Assembly: GCF_006716645.1 (NCBI RefSeq)
Contig: NZ_VFPL01000001.1
Coordinates: forward strand, 744,001-808,000
Direction of reading: 5' to 3'
Length of the DNA: 64,000 nucleotides
From: Arcticibacter tournemirensis
GTDB taxonomy: Bacteria > Bacteroidota > Bacteroidia > Sphingobacteriales > Sphingobacteriaceae
The translations under genes were made by a program, and so were the position numbers. The notes under the pieces were generated by a model. It did no database searches. It saw nothing but the letters and a program-made list of their open reading frames with translations, and had not been told where the DNA came from. This document shows, piece by piece, positions 35,083-45,444 of the stretch; the first letter of the stretch is position 1; each line of letters starts with the position of its first letter.

Positions 35083-38000
35083 ATGAAATGTTTTTATACG
35101 ATTTCACAAAAATCGTTATTGCAAAAGCTTGTCCTTACTATGAAACTAACCATAATGCTGATCATAATCTTTACTGTATCAGTATCGGCAGCAGGTTTTT
35201 CGCAAAACAAGATAAACCTGGAAGTAAAGAAATCGGCAATCTCTAATGTGATTCGTCAGATCGAAGGACAAACTTCGTATCGGTTTTTATACAACGAAAA
35301 CTTAGAGGGGATACGTAATAAAGTATCCGTTACACTTTCAGATGCCACTATTGACGCGGCTATGGAAGAACTGTTGAGAGGCACCAACCTTAGTTATCAA
35401 GCCCTTGAAAACCAACTGATCGTTATTAAAGACAAGAAGGAAGCCTTAGCTGATATCGTGATTACGGGAAAAGTCGTTGACGTGAAAGGGGAAGAGCTGA
35501 TAGGGGTTTCCGTAAAAATTAAAGGAACCGCTAAAGGTGTTTCTACAGATGCTGCAGGAAGTTTTAAACTGACTGCCTCTGAAAACGCGGTTTTAGTATT
35601 TACGTATGTTGGTTTTGAAACTATAGAAGTTCCGGTACAGGGGAGGAAGACCTTGAAAGTGACCTTAAAAGCATCAACCAGTCAGCTTGATGAGGTCGTG
35701 GTGATTGGTTATGGAACAGTGAAGAAGAAAGATTTAACAGGAGCTGTTGCATCGGTTAGTTCAGAAACGATTGCGGCTGCACCAGTGTCATCTGCCCTTG
35801 AAGCCATTTCAGGAAGGGTTTCGGGGGTTCAGATTACAACCACAGAGGGTTCTCCGGATGCTGAGATGGTTGTGAGAGTAAGGGGCGGTGGCTCTATTAC
35901 CGGCGATAACTCTCCTTTGTATATTGTTGACGGTTTTCCTTTAAACTCAATTTCCGATATTGCTCCTGCAGATATCGAATCCATAGATATTCTTAAAGAT
36001 GCTTCGTCCACTGCTATTTACGGTTCGAGGGGAGCAAATGGTGTCGTGGTAATTACGACAAAAAGCAGTAAGAACGGGAAAACAAATATAAGTTACAATG
36101 TATTTACGGGGGTAAGGAATCAGGCAAAGAAGCTCGACGTACTATCTCCTTTCGATTATGTGACTTGGCAATACGAACGGTCGCTTCTAGACAATAACAA
36201 TACAGATGACTATACCAAGTATTTCGGTAATTATCAGGATATAGATTTGTACCGGAATGTGGTGCCTAACGACTGGCAGGATATTATTTTCGGTCGTACA
36301 GGAACGACGTTTAATCAAAATCTAAATATAAATGGCGGCGGTGAAAAGACTAAATACGCCCTCAGCCACAGCTACGTAAAAGACAAAGCTATTATGCAAC
36401 TATCGGGTTTTGAAAGGCAGAACCTCAACTTTAAGCTTAATCATAAATTGTTTGACAAGCTGACGCTTGATTTTGGCGTTCGTTACGCTAATACAAAAAC
36501 TAATGGCGGGGGAGCTAACGAACAAAACGAAAAGTCATCCGCAGATTCACGCCTGAAGAATGCGATGATCTATCCTCCTTTCCCGGTATCTGGATTAACA
36601 ACAAGTACCGAAACTAATGACGATTTCAATTTATATAATCCTTTGATTTCCATTTCTGATAACGATCAGTATGTTGACCGTAAAACATATAATTTAAATG
36701 GAGCAGTGAATTATCAGGTGATCCCTGCCCTGCGCCTGAGATCTGAAGTGGGGTATGACGGATACAGGAACGATCAGGACCGTTTTTACGGAACCACTAC
36801 ATATTATGTAAGAAATGCTCCGGGTGCGACTTTCCAAAATCGTCCTGCAGTTATTTTTACTAATACCAACAGAAACAGCTTCAGGAATACAAATACGCTG
36901 AACTTTGATTTTAAGAAGTATTTGAATAAAAACCACAGTCTGACTCTTTTGTTAGGGGAAGAATATATTAGAACCGAGGAAATCGTTTTAACCAATACTG
37001 TTCATGGATATCCATCGACGTTTGATTTTGACCAGGCGAGAAAATTAACCACTCTTGAAGGAGAAAAATTTATTAATAATTTTTATTCTCCGAAGGAGAC
37101 ACTGTTCTCTTTATTTGGTCGACTGAACTACGATTACAAGGGGAAATATCTTTTTGCTGCTACTTTTAGAGCGGACGGGTCTTCGAAGTTCTCGGATGGT
37201 AATCGTTGGGGATATTTTCCTTCTTTCTCGGGAGCATGGCGAATTTCAGATGAAGAATTTATGGAGGACACGAAATCGTGGCTGTCCGACCTTAAGCTAC
37301 GTGCCAGTTATGGAGAAGCAGGGAATAACCGTATTCCCTCTGGTGTGATTGTCCAGCCATTTATAAGTCAGAATACTTCATGGGTGAATGGGTTTAGCAG
37401 CTATTGGAGCCCATTAAAGATAATGGCCAATCCTGATTTGAAGTGGGAGACAACAGTTACTCAAAACCTGGGGCTTGATTTTTCACTATTTAAAACAAAG
37501 ATCAATGGTACTATCGAAGCCTATTTAAACAAGACAAATGACTTATTGATCGAATATCCAGTAGCCGGTACAGGTTATGATATCCAATACCGGAATTTGG
37601 GACAGACGCAAAACAAAGGTTTAGAATTCTCTTTGAACTGGAGCGCTGTGAGGAAAAAGAACTTTGATCTCACTGTAAACGCTAATATGGCGTTTAACCG
37701 GAATAAAGTGAATACCTTAGGAGACGTTGTGAGATATGTTGCGGGGTATTCTGGGTGGGCGTCCTCCGAAATCGGAGCCGATTATATCGCAAAACCAGGC
37801 GGACCTGTAGGCAGAATTCAGGGGTATCAGGTTGACGGCAGATATGAGGTTTCTGATTTTGAACCTTATAACGGATCGTGGAAGTTGAAACCAGGTGTGG
37901 TCGATGCCAGCCCGATCGTGGGAAATCTTCGTCCGGGTTCTATGAAGCTCAAGGATATAACTCCGGGTAATGATAATAGCAAGATTACATCTGACGATAT

Positions 38001-38571
38001 TTCAATTATCGGGAATACAAATCCACGTCATACCGGAGGTTTCTCTGTAACGTCAAGGATATTTAACTTTGATGTAGGCGCTTATTTCAACTACAGCTAC
38101 GGCAACGATATCTATAATGCCAATAAGATAGAATATACTTCCACCAGTAAGTATAGTTCAAGGAACATGATTTCCATTATGGAAAGCGGCAACCGGTGGA
38201 CTAACTTGCGTGATGATGGCACGATCAGTAATGACGCTGCTGAGTTGGAAGCCATGAATGCAAATACTACAATGTGGTCGCCTTTCATGAAGAGCTATGT
38301 TTTGACTGATTGGGCTGTTGAAGACGGGTCGTTTTTGAGATTATCAACGCTAACAGTAGGATACACGCTTCCGTTTTCGTTGTCATCCAAACTCCGGATG
38401 AAGAGTTTAAGGGTGTATGCTTCTGGATATAACCTTTGGCTTCTGACTAATTATTCTGGTTTTGATCCGGAGGTTTCTACACGTCGCAAAACGCCGCTTA
38501 CGCCAGGTGTAGACTATTCAGCCTATCCTAAAAGCAGATCATTTGTGTTTGGTCTTAATGTCAATTTTTAG
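35083..38571 (+). CDS. SusC/RagA-family TonB-dependent outer-membrane transporter with STN domain
   Basis: A 1162-residue outer-membrane protein. A signal peptide covers about residues 1-41. The STN domain (about 42-115) marks it as a signal-transducing transporter that talks to FecR. Next come a carboxypeptidase-regulatory-like domain (about 126-200) and the plug (about 210-325) with VVIGYGTVKKKDLTGAV, SPLYIVDGFP and SIDILKDASSTAIYGSRGAN. The remainder is the beta-barrel, ending in an aromatic residue (FGLNVNF). Together with SusD it should import oligogalacturonides. Confidence 0.95.
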   Translation: MKCFYTISQKSLLQKLVLTMKLTIMLIIIFTVSVSAAGFSQNKINLEVKKSAISNVIRQIEGQTSYRFLYNENLEGIRNKVSVTLSDATIDAAMEELLRGTNLSYQALENQLIVIKDKKEALADIVITGKVVDVKGEELIGVSVKIKGTAKGVSTDAAGSFKLTASENAVLVFTYVGFETIEVPVQGRKTLKVTLKASTSQLDEVVVIGYGTVKKKDLTGAVASVSSETIAAAPVSSALEAISGRVSGVQITTTEGSPDAEMVVRVRGGGSITGDNSPLYIVDGFPLNSISDIAPADIESIDILKDASSTAIYGSRGANGVVVITTKSSKNGKTNISYNVFTGVRNQAKKLDVLSPFDYVTWQYERSLLDNNNTDDYTKYFGNYQDIDLYRNVVPNDWQDIIFGRTGTTFNQNLNINGGGEKTKYALSHSYVKDKAIMQLSGFERQNLNFKLNHKLFDKLTLDFGVRYANTKTNGGGANEQNEKSSADSRLKNAMIYPPFPVSGLTTSTETNDDFNLYNPLISISDNDQYVDRKTYNLNGAVNYQVIPALRLRSEVGYDGYRNDQDRFYGTTTYYVRNAPGATFQNRPAVIFTNTNRNSFRNTNTLNFDFKKYLNKNHSLTLLLGEEYIRTEEIVLTNTVHGYPSTFDFDQARKLTTLEGEKFINNFYSPKETLFSLFGRLNYDYKGKYLFAATFRADGSSKFSDGNRWGYFPSFSGAWRISDEEFMEDTKSWLSDLKLRASYGEAGNNRIPSGVIVQPFISQNTSWVNGFSSYWSPLKIMANPDLKWETTVTQNLGLDFSLFKTKINGTIEAYLNKTNDLLIEYPVAGTGYDIQYRNLGQTQNKGLEFSLNWSAVRKKNFDLTVNANMAFNRNKVNTLGDVVRYVAGYSGWASSEIGADYIAKPGGPVGRIQGYQVDGRYEVSDFEPYNGSWKLKPGVVDASPIVGNLRPGSMKLKDITPGNDNSKITSDDISIIGNTNPRHTGGFSVTSRIFNFDVGAYFNYSYGNDIYNANKIEYTSTSKYSSRNMISIMESGNRWTNLRDDGTISNDAAELEAMNANTTMWSPFMKSYVLTDWAVEDGSFLRLSTLTVGYTLPFSLSSKLRMKSLRVYASGYNLWLLTNYSGFDPEVSTRRKTPLTPGVDYSAYPKSRSFVFGLNVNF

Positions 38572-38599
38572 TTTGCCTATTTTATTAATTACGAGAGAG

Positions 38600-40387
38600 A
38601 TGAAAAAGATTGTCAAAATAATTATAGCAATAGCCGGCATCACTTTTATAAGCAGTTGTAAAGATATGCTTGAAGCGCCTACTCAGTCATCCTTGGATGA
38701 GGCTGTTATTTTTTCTACTCCAGCTTTAGCGGAAGGCGCTATCGCAGGCATTATACAGTCGTTTGCTGAGACCAATTCTTACAGGGGAAGATACCTTGTT
38801 TTTTATGGGATCAATACCGACACTGAAATTAGCAACAGTTTAAAGAGCATTGATGACGATAAATCGCGGTTGTCAAATTATAATACCAATGTGAATAACA
38901 GCCAGATGAATACTGATAACAATGCCTGGGCGAAGTTTTATGAAGGTATTGAAAGAGCAAATCTGGCTATCAGAGGGATCAGAACCTATGGTGACGTTGA
39001 ACATAACCCGCAGCTGGCACAGATTTTAGGGGAAATGTTAACTCTGAGGGCAGTGGTATATAGTGACCTTATAAAAGGTTGGGGCGATGTCCCTGCCCGG
39101 TTTGAACCCATTAGTTCAGAAACGCTTTATTTGCCGAGAAGCGACAGGGATGTTATTTATAAACAGTTACTTGCCGATCTGGAAGAGGCTTCTAACCTGT
39201 TAGCCTGGCCTAATGAAACACCAGCTACCAAGTCTGTGGAACGTGTGAATAAAGCATTTGCTAAAGGACTACGTGCTCGCCTGGCATTGGCAGCCGGAGG
39301 ATATGCCCAGCGTATGGATGGTACAGTAAGATTGAGCACTGATCCGGACCTGTCGAGGGATAAAATGTACGCAATAGCCAAAAAGGAGTGTCTAGACATT
39401 ATTAATAGCGGAAAATTACGACTGCTTGGATTTGAAGAAGTATTTAAAACCCTTAACCAGGAAACAGGTGTCGCGGGGAAGGAGTCAATGTGGGAAATTC
39501 CTTTCAGTGAAGGAAGAGGACGTGTGATCTTTGATTTGGGAGTTAAACATACGACTACTGATAAATATACCATGCAAAATAAAGGAGGAACGAACGGGCC
39601 TAATGCGCTGATGTTGTATGAATATCAGCCAGGAGATGTGCGACGCGATGTAACGGTGGTTCCTTACGAGTGGACAAACGGTGTTCAGGTACCTACCAAC
39701 TTGAATAAATTATATTTTGGTAAATACCGATACGAATGGATGAAACGGATAGTAACATCCACCAACGACGACGGCTTGAACTGGATGTATATGCGTTATG
39801 CCGACGTTCTCTTAATGGCCGCCGAAGCAATTAATGAAATTGACGGGCCCGCTGCAGCTGCGCCGTATCTTAAGATGGTTCGCCAAAGGGCGTTCCCTGC
39901 TAACGCGGCAAAAGTGGACCAGTTTATGGCTCAGGTGACAGCCTCGAAAACTACTTTTTTTGACGCTATTGTTAACGAACGCGCGCTGGAATTTACAGGC
40001 GAGATGCTCAGAAAGGCTGATTTGATTCGCTGGAATTTGTTAGAAACCAAGCTGAATGAAGCAAAGGCAAAATTGATTCAGCTTGAAAACAGACAGGGCA
40101 TATATGTTGATGTGCCGAAGACTATTTACTATAAAACGGCAGCAGACGGTGAAAGTGTAGTGATATATGGACTGAACATGGGAGAAAAAGACATCCCGGA
40201 TCCTTCTCTTGGATTCACATCCAACAAAAGCTGGACCCTTTCTTCCAGCACTGATCAAAATACGTATTGGGACGCCCTCGTATACAAAAACCGCAGCCCT
40301 AATAAGCAGCAAGTATGGCCGATCTGGCAATATTTTATCGATAATTCGAACGGGCTGTTAGATAATAAACATTTAGACGTACAGTAA
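38600..40387 (+). CDS. SusD/RagB-family glycan-binding outer-membrane lipoprotein
   Basis: The frame begins at 38543 but overlaps susC; the ATG at 38600 starts a clear lipoprotein signal (MKKIVKIIIAIAGITFISSC, lipidated Cys20), giving 595 residues. The helical SusD fold is recognisable from TLRAVVYSDLIKGWGDVPARF and a C-terminal region including LNWMYMRYADVLLMAAEA and NERALEFTGEMLRKADLIRW. It caps the SusC barrel and binds substrate. It lies 28 bases downstream of susC, in the same operon. Confidence 0.93.
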   Translation: MKKIVKIIIAIAGITFISSCKDMLEAPTQSSLDEAVIFSTPALAEGAIAGIIQSFAETNSYRGRYLVFYGINTDTEISNSLKSIDDDKSRLSNYNTNVNNSQMNTDNNAWAKFYEGIERANLAIRGIRTYGDVEHNPQLAQILGEMLTLRAVVYSDLIKGWGDVPARFEPISSETLYLPRSDRDVIYKQLLADLEEASNLLAWPNETPATKSVERVNKAFAKGLRARLALAAGGYAQRMDGTVRLSTDPDLSRDKMYAIAKKECLDIINSGKLRLLGFEEVFKTLNQETGVAGKESMWEIPFSEGRGRVIFDLGVKHTTTDKYTMQNKGGTNGPNALMLYEYQPGDVRRDVTVVPYEWTNGVQVPTNLNKLYFGKYRYEWMKRIVTSTNDDGLNWMYMRYADVLLMAAEAINEIDGPAAAAPYLKMVRQRAFPANAAKVDQFMAQVTASKTTFFDAIVNERALEFTGEMLRKADLIRWNLLETKLNEAKAKLIQLENRQGIYVDVPKTIYYKTAADGESVVIYGLNMGEKDIPDPSLGFTSNKSWTLSSSTDQNTYWDALVYKNRSPNKQQVWPIWQYFIDNSNGLLDNKHLDVQ

Positions 40388-40406
40388 TTCATACTAATAT
40401 ATTGAT

Positions 40407-41939
40407 ATGAAAAAGATCTTAATATTCCTTTGTTTGATCGCTGGTGTAGGAGTTTCCGGGTGTAGCGATCCGATGGACGAAATAACCACTCTGGATTTCA
40501 ATAGACTGCTTTCACCGACTGATTTAAGTGCGACCGTGGTTAACAGAACGGGCGTGCTATTGAGCTGGAAAGCGGTCAACAATGCTCATTCGTATACGAT
40601 AGAGATATTCGATAATGTCGACTTTACAGGTACAGCGGTGAAAAGATTTGAAGGGATCACCTCTGGTCAGGTTCCTTATACAGTTACTGCATTAGATGGC
40701 CAGACTAAATATTTTGCTAGGGTGAAGGCACTTGGTGAGGGCGTTGACGAGTCGAAATGGATGACGGTTGATTTTACCACAGATGCAGAGCAGATCCTTG
40801 AAGAAGTTGTACTCGAAAAATTGACGTTTACCTCAGTAACGCTTAACTGGCCTGCCGGTCAAACAGCAACTTCGATTACAATAACGCCAGGAGATATTCA
40901 GCATACTGTTACTACAGCGGAGATAGCTGCAGGGGAAGCAACTGTTGGAGGACTGATACGCGGAACTACCTATACGGCTACTTTACAAAACGGCACCAAA
41001 ATACGAGGTGCAAGAACGTTTACAACGTTGGGTGGTGCGGTGATTGTATCACCAGGAGCCGATCTTGCGAGTTTAATAGCAAATGCCGATGCAGATGCTA
41101 TTTTTGACCTTAAGGTAGGTGAATATACTGTGAATGCCGATGTAATAGTTAGTAAATCGATCACGATCAAAGCTGCAAGCTCGAGCCAGCGGCCGGTAAT
41201 AAAAGGGGCTGTTTTGAGAATAAAAGGAAATGCCGGTGTGTCTTTGAAGGATCTCATACTTGATGGCACAGGGTCCCTTAATGGCAACCAGGCAATCATA
41301 TATGATGAGGCTTTAAATAATGCTTATGCGCCTTTGAACGTCGAAAATTGTGAGATTAAAAACTATGTAAAAGGTGTGATGTATGTGAATGTTAAGGCAT
41401 TGATTGAATCTGTTACATTTAAGGAAAACGTTATTCACCATATTGAGTGTTCAGGTGGAGACTTCATTGACTTTAGAACCGGTTTGGCAAAAACATTTCT
41501 TTTTGAAAACAACACAGTATACAGCAGTGCCGCAGAGAGAGACTTATTCCGGATGGATGCTAATGGCTCTACGAACTTCCCAGCGGAAACGAGCATCGTG
41601 ACCATTAGGACGAATACGTTTAATAGTGTTTCCACGGGGGCTTCCCGCAGGTATCTGTATATTCGTCTGGCATCACATCAGATTCATTTTACTAAAAATC
41701 TGATAGCTAATACAAATGGTTATTATAGCAATCAGCCTTCGACGACTATCACGACGATGTCCAATAACAACTATTTTAATGCTCCTAACTTCACGCAAAG
41801 TACGGTAAGCAATGCTAAAAATGACACGGGTACATTCACCACTTTGGATCCGCAATTTGCGAATGTCGCTCAAGGTGATTTTACCTTAGGTAATCTTACT
41901 TTGAAGGCAGCCGGGGTTGGTGATTTAAGATGGCGTTAA
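40407..41939 (+). CDS. Surface lipoprotein with fibronectin-III and beta-helix (DUF4957/DUF5123) regions
   Basis: A 510-residue lipoprotein (signal MKKILIFLCLIAGVGVSGC, Cys19) directly after susD, the usual position of a surface glycan-binding protein. Residues about 38-215 contain two fibronectin type III-like domains (LSATVVNRTGVLLSWKAVNN, LEKLTFTSVTLNWPAG). Residues about 225-500 form a right-handed beta-helix of DUF4957/DUF5123 type. The beta-helix is shared with pectin-active enzymes, but catalytic residues are not evident. A binding role in pectin capture is inferred; lyase activity is not excluded. Confidence 0.8.
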   Translation: MKKILIFLCLIAGVGVSGCSDPMDEITTLDFNRLLSPTDLSATVVNRTGVLLSWKAVNNAHSYTIEIFDNVDFTGTAVKRFEGITSGQVPYTVTALDGQTKYFARVKALGEGVDESKWMTVDFTTDAEQILEEVVLEKLTFTSVTLNWPAGQTATSITITPGDIQHTVTTAEIAAGEATVGGLIRGTTYTATLQNGTKIRGARTFTTLGGAVIVSPGADLASLIANADADAIFDLKVGEYTVNADVIVSKSITIKAASSSQRPVIKGAVLRIKGNAGVSLKDLILDGTGSLNGNQAIIYDEALNNAYAPLNVENCEIKNYVKGVMYVNVKALIESVTFKENVIHHIECSGGDFIDFRTGLAKTFLFENNTVYSSAAERDLFRMDANGSTNFPAETSIVTIRTNTFNSVSTGASRRYLYIRLASHQIHFTKNLIANTNGYYSNQPSTTITTMSNNNYFNAPNFTQSTVSNAKNDTGTFTTLDPQFANVAQGDFTLGNLTLKAAGVGDLRWR

Positions 41940-41964
41940 TAAAAAGGGATTTTTATTTTTTACT

Positions 41965-41999
41965 ACAGAAGAGGGTGTATCAAATGCACCCTCTTCTGT
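41965..41999 (+). promoter_or_regulatory. Perfect hairpin immediately before the second PL1 start
   Basis: ACAGAAGAGGGTG (41965-41977) and CACCCTCTTCTGT (41987-41999) pair perfectly over 13 bases with a 9-base loop. It ends six bases before the ATG at 42006. Only two T residues follow, so it is a poor terminator and could instead affect translation or mRNA stability. Confidence 0.5.
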
Positions 42000-42005
42000 T
42001 CGATA

Positions 42006-43505
42006 ATGAAATTTTGTAAAGCAATTATGGATCTGAAACTAACATTGGTTTTGGTTGGGGGCATGTCGTTAGCCTTGTTCTTTTCAAACTGTAAAAAAAG
42101 CTCAGCGCATACCGAAACAAAAGAGGAAGTGGATACGCCGAACAACCCCAAGCCGACTCCCGTTAATGAAACCGCCATCGCCTTTCCCGGCGCTGAAGGA
42201 TATGGTAAAAATACCACCGGGGGTAGAGGGGGTAAAGTAATAAAGGTGACTAACCTGAACGATTCGGGCGCAGGAAGTCTAAGAGAAGCTATCAATGCAG
42301 TCGGCGCCAGGATCATCGTTTTTGAGGTGTCGGGAAATATAAAGTTGAAAAGCAGGCTTCAGATAAAAAACGGAGATGTCACCATTGCAGGGCAAACGGC
42401 GCCGGGAGATGGCGTATGTATCCAGGACTATGAGATGAACATTGCTGCAAATAATGTTATTGTTCGTTTCTTACGCTTCCGGATGGGGGATCTTACTCAG
42501 AACGAACAGGATGCTCTGTGGGGTCGAAATTGTGAAAAGCTGATCGTTGATCATTGTTCGATGAGCTGGTCGATTGATGAATGCAGTTCGTTTTATGCGA
42601 ATAAAGACTTTACTATGCAATATTGCATCTTATCTGAGAGCCTCAATAAGTCTTTTCACGAGAAGGATGACCATGGATACGGGGCCATCTGGGGGGGTCG
42701 TAATGCTACATTTCATCATAATCTGCTAGCACATCACAATAGCCGTAATCCGAGGTTTGATGGAGGCAGCAGATCAGGAACAGGGAAAAGTCCTTTTGGG
42801 ACGGACCTCGTGGATTATCGTAATAACGTGATCTATAACTGGGGCAGCAACAGCGCTTACGGAGGAGAAAACGGGCAGTATAATATTGTTGCAAATTATT
42901 ACAAACCAGGTCCGGGTACGGAAAGCAGCAAAAACAGGAGGATTATGCAGATTTCTATGGAGGCGGATTTAGCCAATTATCCTCCGGGTTATGGTTCTTT
43001 TTATATCGCTGGGAATTATGTTTATGGCAATGCTGCTGTAACTGCCGATAACTGGAACGGAGGTGTCGATATATCTTCAGGCGTTGTTCTTTCGAATGCT
43101 AGGTTAAGCAATGCGGTGTCGGCGGAAGCTATTACCCAACAGACAGCAGAGGAGGCGTATACCCGTGTGCTTAGCTTTGCAGGGGCAACCTTAAAGCGAG
43201 ACGCTGTAGATACGCGCATAGTGAATGAGGTGAAAGCCGGAACTGCAACATATAGTGGTTCAAAGACCGGGAAGAAAGGTATTATTGATTCCCAGACCGA
43301 TGTTGGTGGCTGGCCGGAATTGGCATCTGGAACTTCGCCAAAGGATTCTGATGGAGACGGTATGCCGGATGATTGGGAAACGGCTAATAAGCTTGATCCT
43401 AACAAATCAAATGCGAATGGCAAGGATCTTAGTACAGGGTACGATAATATAGAAGTTTATATGAACAGCCTTGTTAAGAGTATTATTGTGGAGCAGGTAA
43501 AATAA
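42006..43505 (+). CDS. Pectate lyase lipoprotein, polysaccharide lyase family 1
   Basis: A 499-residue PL1 enzyme with a lipoprotein signal (FFSNCKK; Cys29 from the first Met, or Cys22 if Met8 at 42027 is used). Met8 is attractive because the first ATG sits six bases from a hairpin. The lyase begins IAFPGAEGYGKNTTGGRGG and keeps VDHCSMSWSIDECSS, HGYGAIWGG and HNSRNPRFDGG. DSDGDGMPDDWETANKLDP is a calcium-binding repeat. It is a cell-surface paralogue of the secreted enzyme at 21608-22933, and the last gene of the susCD operon. Confidence 0.9.
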   Translation: MKFCKAIMDLKLTLVLVGGMSLALFFSNCKKSSAHTETKEEVDTPNNPKPTPVNETAIAFPGAEGYGKNTTGGRGGKVIKVTNLNDSGAGSLREAINAVGARIIVFEVSGNIKLKSRLQIKNGDVTIAGQTAPGDGVCIQDYEMNIAANNVIVRFLRFRMGDLTQNEQDALWGRNCEKLIVDHCSMSWSIDECSSFYANKDFTMQYCILSESLNKSFHEKDDHGYGAIWGGRNATFHHNLLAHHNSRNPRFDGGSRSGTGKSPFGTDLVDYRNNVIYNWGSNSAYGGENGQYNIVANYYKPGPGTESSKNRRIMQISMEADLANYPPGYGSFYIAGNYVYGNAAVTADNWNGGVDISSGVVLSNARLSNAVSAEAITQQTAEEAYTRVLSFAGATLKRDAVDTRIVNEVKAGTATYSGSKTGKKGIIDSQTDVGGWPELASGTSPKDSDGDGMPDDWETANKLDPNKSNANGKDLSTGYDNIEVYMNSLVKSIIVEQVK

Positions 43506-43758
43506 GACTCCGAATTTATCAGGCCTGGTAATTCCGGCAGCACGGCTATTTAATTATACGCCCGCAACACTTGATCGTTCCCGATAACGATTGCGTAAAT
43601 ATTTCCATTCAAATCATTTTTTATTCGCCTTAAAGTCTGTAGAATTGTTTTAAAAGTTGATAAATCTGATTGTACTAACCAGGTAATTAAACGGAAAAAA
43701 CCAGTGTTGGCCATTACGGCCTTTGTAAAGATATAGAGCTGTTGAAAAAATCTAAAGG
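43506..43758. other. 253-base regulatory region before GH28
   Basis: It contains LacI-type operator D (43582-43599) with an overlapping opposite partial copy. No gene is visible. Confidence 0.6.
43582..43599 (+). promoter_or_regulatory. LacI-type operator, site D
   Basis: CGATAACGATTGCGTAAA differs from site A at two positions. On the opposite strand the overlapping bases read CGGGAACGAT, giving a second half-copy. It lies 160 bases upstream of the GH28 start and so at the head of the long hexuronate operon. Confidence 0.65.
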
Positions 43759-45438
43759 ATGAAACACACACAAATATTAAGAACGATACTTATTGCCTCT
43801 CAGATAATTATGCTGAATAAGGCTTACTCCCAAAATAAAAGTACGCAGTCATGGCCCATCGCTGATTTGCCGGTGGTGGAGACTCCAGTCTTTAAGACTG
43901 ATACTTTTAATATAGTAAAATACGGGGCTGTAAATGATGGCGTGACTCTTAACACTGTAAGTATTAACAAAGCGATTGCTGATTGCAGCAACAAGGGCGG
44001 AGGGGTTGTGCTGGTTCCTACCGGCTTTTGGGTAACCGGTCCTGTCGAGTTGAAAAGCAATGTGAACCTGCATTTGCAGAGTGATGCAGTGCTGTCCTTT
44101 ACCCGTGACTTAAGTCAGTATAAATTAGTTGAAACCAATTGGGAGGGACTTGCAGCAGTGCGGAATCAATCGCCCATTTCCGGAACCAACCTCGTTAATG
44201 TAGCTATCACAGGCCAGGGCATTGTCGATGGCAATGGCGACGCCTGGAGGATGGTTAAAAAAGAAAAGCTCACCGACTCACAGTGGAAAAAGCTATTGGC
44301 ATCCGGAGGTGTTCTAAGTGAAGATAAAAAGATATGGTATCCAACAGAAAGCTCCTTTAAAGGCTCGAAGATTAAAGGGGCAGGAGTTATCGCACCGGGT
44401 AAGACCGTGAAGGATTATGAGGAGATCAAAGACTTTCTACGTCCTAACCTTCTTGTGCTTACCAAATGTAATAAGGTATTATTGGAAGGGGTGACGTTCC
44501 AGAACTCTCCTGCCTGGAACCTTCATCCGCTGATGTGCGAAAATCTTACCGTCCGTGGCATAACTGCAAAAAACCCATGGTATGCGCAGAATGGCGACGG
44601 TATTGACGTGGAATCATGCAAGAATGTTCTGATCGAGAATAGCGTCTTTGATGTTGGCGACGACGGGATCTGTATTAAATCAGGACGTGATGAGCAGGGC
44701 CGGAGGAGAGGAATGCCTACTGAGAATGTTCTTGTGAGAAACTGTACGGTTTATCACGCCCATGGCGGTTTCGTTGTCGGAAGCGAAATGTCAGGGGGCG
44801 CACGCAACCTCTTCGTCACCGACTGTACGTTTATTGGTACCGACATCGGCCTGCGGTTTAAAACAACCCGGGGCAGAGGAGGAGTTGTCGAAAAAGTTTA
44901 TATCAGGAATATCGGAATGAAAGATATTGTGGGTGAAGCCATTCTCTTCGATATGTACTACGAAGCGAAAGATCCGGTTCCGCTTACAGGCGAGCAAAGA
45001 GAAGCTCCGAAAGTTGTTAAGCTTCCTGTTACTGAAGCTACTCCGCAATTTAAAGACTTCCACGTGAGTAACGTGGTTTGTGACGGCGCTGAAAAGGCCA
45101 TCTTTGTACGAGGTCTTCCGGAGATGAATATCAACAATATCTACCTGGAGAATATGACCCTGCAGGCAAAAAAAGGAGTTGAAATGGAAGAAGCCGGCCA
45201 GATTCAGTTAAAGAATATTCGTCTAATCACCCGTGAGACGAAACCCGTAGTCAATATTTTGAATAGCAATTCGTTGTATTTTCAGGGTTTAACCTTTAAT
45301 GACGGCAGCGATCTGTTGTTTTCGGTTAACGGGGATCGCAGTGCCAATATTACGGTATCAGATACGAATACAAAGAATGTGAAGAGCGTTGCAGAGTTTA
45401 ACTTCGGTGCGAATAAAAAAGCGCTGAAAATTAAATAG
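43759..45438 (+). CDS. Polygalacturonase, glycoside hydrolase family 28
   Basis: A 559-residue exported enzyme with an N-terminal signal (about residues 1-24). It hydrolyses galacturonan. GH28 motifs are present in order: FQNSPAWNLHP, NGDGIDVESC (Asp280 and Asp283), GDDGICIKSG, HGGFVVGSEMSGG and LRFKTTRGRGG. The familiar NTD motif is NGD here. The long form with an insertion near DSQWKKLLASGG is common in Bacteroidota. GH105 starts six bases after its stop, so they are cotranscribed. Confidence 0.92.
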   Translation: MKHTQILRTILIASQIIMLNKAYSQNKSTQSWPIADLPVVETPVFKTDTFNIVKYGAVNDGVTLNTVSINKAIADCSNKGGGVVLVPTGFWVTGPVELKSNVNLHLQSDAVLSFTRDLSQYKLVETNWEGLAAVRNQSPISGTNLVNVAITGQGIVDGNGDAWRMVKKEKLTDSQWKKLLASGGVLSEDKKIWYPTESSFKGSKIKGAGVIAPGKTVKDYEEIKDFLRPNLLVLTKCNKVLLEGVTFQNSPAWNLHPLMCENLTVRGITAKNPWYAQNGDGIDVESCKNVLIENSVFDVGDDGICIKSGRDEQGRRRGMPTENVLVRNCTVYHAHGGFVVGSEMSGGARNLFVTDCTFIGTDIGLRFKTTRGRGGVVEKVYIRNIGMKDIVGEAILFDMYYEAKDPVPLTGEQREAPKVVKLPVTEATPQFKDFHVSNVVCDGAEKAIFVRGLPEMNINNIYLENMTLQAKKGVEMEEAGQIQLKNIRLITRETKPVVNILNSNSLYFQGLTFNDGSDLLFSVNGDRSANITVSDTNTKNVKSVAEFNFGANKKALKIK

Positions 45439-45444
45439 AATTAT

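Noticed and set aside
40407-41939. Calling the beta-helix lipoprotein a pectate lyase
   Set aside because: The beta-helix is present but the lyase motifs seen in the two PL1 proteins are absent, and the position after susD fits a binding protein better.
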